64,000 nucleotides of DNA from Pseudoscleropodium purum. Lineage: Eukaryota; Streptophyta; Bryopsida; Hypnales; Brachytheciaceae. Shown piece after piece: positions 62,032 to 64,000 of this stretch; position 1 is the first letter of the stretch; the number at the start of each line of letters is the position of its first letter. Below the pieces are notes generated by a model. The model was not told the DNA's origin. It did no database searches and saw nothing but the letters and a program-made list of their open reading frames with translations. The stretch spans positions 8,434,501 to 8,498,500 of the forward strand of contig OZ017796.1 in the NCBI GenBank assembly GCA_963969395.1, read 5' to 3'. A program made the position numbers and the translations under genes.

Positions 62032-64000
62032 ATGGAAAACATTTGGGTTGTAGAAAGATAGGTCTTTGTGTAGGAAAATGTTAATGTAAATCAATAATTT
62101 AAAAAAAAAAATTATCTCTTTTGTGAAATTTTCAAAGTGGATTTCTTGAAATACTCAAAACTAGCCGCAAGGAGGGGCCATGAACATCTGGAGAGAAATC
62201 TATACTCAAACACTAGCTGACTTATGGCTCATGAATAAGTATTTTTGAATCACTAAAAATATTTCTTGAAAACTATTATCTTGAAGTCCCTTTTTACCTC
62301 TAAAGTCCCATTATTCCCTTTGGAATAAAATGGATCTCGGGTAGGTTCATGTAATCTCAATTTTTGAGGTGATTTTTTGAATTAAAAAAAAGAAAACAGA
62401 AAAATATATTAACTTTCATGAAATATAAATTTTATTTCAATCGATATCTAGGAGCAAAAGTTATACCACAATAAGCTAAAAATGGGGGAGACTTGGCAAC
62501 AAAAAAATTTGCAAAAACTTGAAATAATAATAATAATAAAGCCTAAATCCAAAATAATAAAATTTATAACATGCTATTTTTCTCTCATAGAATATATTTT
62601 ATTTTATATAGAAAGCTTAATTCATTATGTTTGAATTAGTGATGTGAAAGTTATGAAGCTTGTTTTGCAAGCAATGATAGAAACTTCTTGAGAAAGTAAC
62701 GTATTGGATTCATTTTTGAACTCAATTTTCACAATTAAAAAAAAATTTCACAAGATTAAATATGCTTGCTAGGACAATATCAACGTTGGAATTGTTGTGT
62801 TTCAGTTCATTTCAAAGCTATCAATGATTTTGTTTCCCTTCAATCTAATACCTACTTTTACTTAACAATTTCTTAAAAAATGAAAATCCCATATTTTTTG
62901 TTGAACTATTTTTTCTGGACTTTCCTTTCAAATCTTCAATATAATTTTTTTAATTCAAAATCTATAATTCAAACGAAATTTAATTAAGAAGATTTGAAGT
63001 CAAATAATTTAATCACAAAATATTCTCAAAAACTTATTTTCTTCACTTTAAATTCAAGAATATCTTGCAATTTACTTGGTAAAAGATTCTAACATTAGAT
63101 GTTTTTTTAGGCTTCAAGAAGATTGTTTCAGGGACAGTTACAAAATTGTGAAGAAGTGTACTGTACTATTGTCCAGAAATTAAATGTTTTATTTTTATAA
63201 AAAATTTAATAATTTTTTTACTTAAATAATAATAATTTTAAAATAAAATTTAACTAATTAATAATATTTGATATGGTAGGGTCTTAGCTACATCAGATTG
63301 TTGACTTGTTAGAGTTACCAAGTTGTTCCCAATTATCTAGGAACTCGTAGTCTTCTTTTGGCTTGGAAAATCTTCTATTGATTTTCTTCCACACATTCTT
63401 ATCTTAGTTGTGTGCAAGATCATATGGTTAAATATGCAAAAAAATAATTTATAAAGGTTTGTTTTTTTGTAATAGAAATGGTAGTTCTGAGTGGTTATTG
63501 ATGAAAAAATGGCCTTAGGACTTTATGGGTAAATGAATGCAAAATTCAATCTAGATTGTCAATCTCAAGTGGTAATTCATGAATTTTTTAGTTACCACTA
63601 AATAAGCTTCTTACCATCCATTGAGAATTGAAAGACTTGCTATAATTGTCTCCTATTTCTTTGGCTCACCTTTGTTAATTTCATTCTTGACTTTGACTAG
63701 AATAAACATGAATAAGGATGAAATTGGAATGGTTGAATGATAGAATGTGTAGAATTTTGTCTCTAATAGATTTAGACATGTCTACAGTCTACTTTGTACC
63801 TTTGAAAATTCTTTGTCATTTTAATTGATTTCCATATGTAATTATGCCTAAAACCATTTTTATTAGCCCTATACATGCAAAAGAAAATGATGGATAATTT
63901 TCTCTATTGTAAGATGCTCATAAAGCAAAATATAAAAAGCTACATAAATTCTTGATGCACAATGCATTACTTATAAAATTGCAGAAACGAAAGATGTACA
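62032..64000. other. AT-rich intergenic stretch
   Basis: An (AAT)n run near 62525-62540 and long A/T runs. No gene, RNA or paired repeat seen. Confidence 0.5.

Overview
The window is nuclear DNA from a land plant. It carries multi-exon genes with GT-AG introns, interstitial plant telomere motifs (CCCTAAA), plant-type paralogue families, and GC-rich gene islands in an AT-rich field full of small inverted-repeat transposons. Gene density is low, about 7 loci in 64 kb. Nothing in the sequence fixes the lineage; a bryophyte, lycophyte or fern would fit as well as a seed plant. There is no operon, prophage, CRISPR array or other prokaryote-style system.

Layout. 1-2760: repeats. 2995-5123 (+): a small J-domain co-chaperone preceded by a diverged tandem duplication. 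5124-8700: repeats, including one TTAA-ended element interrupted by a GC-rich hAT-like MITE, then a Tourist-like MITE. 8853-9098 (+): an intronless LYR protein of the ISD11/LYRM4 type. 10106-10573 (-): a small basic plant protein of unknown role. 13590-23175 (-): a complete half-size ABCA transporter whose 17 exons close in frame to 950 residues. 24-26.6 kb: repeats. 27284-30316 (-): a six-exon GNAT acetyltransferase of 319 residues. 30560-31430: a foldback element with arms of about 400 bp. 31936-33074 (-): a GDSL esterase/lipase pseudogene without introns. 34-49 kb: AT-rich repeat field with a second, larger inverted repeat (39047-41092) whose loop carries a 17-bp tandem repeat. 50042-52161 (-): a glycerophosphodiester phosphodiesterase gene flanked by direct copies of a repeat of about 220 bp. 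53-64 kb: repeat field.

The genes do not form a pathway. Each is an ordinary single-locus plant gene: mitochondrial Fe-S assembly, chaperone, membrane export, acetyl transfer, lipid catabolism. The less ordinary content is the repeats. At least ten dispersed families can be recognised by eye from copies inside this one window, several with terminal inverted repeats, and two form very long hairpins that could give rise to small RNAs. No clearly undescribed biological system was found. The best candidates for a second look are the two long inverted repeats, the GC-rich hAT-like element, the GDSL retrocopy and the short ORF upstream of the GDPD gene.
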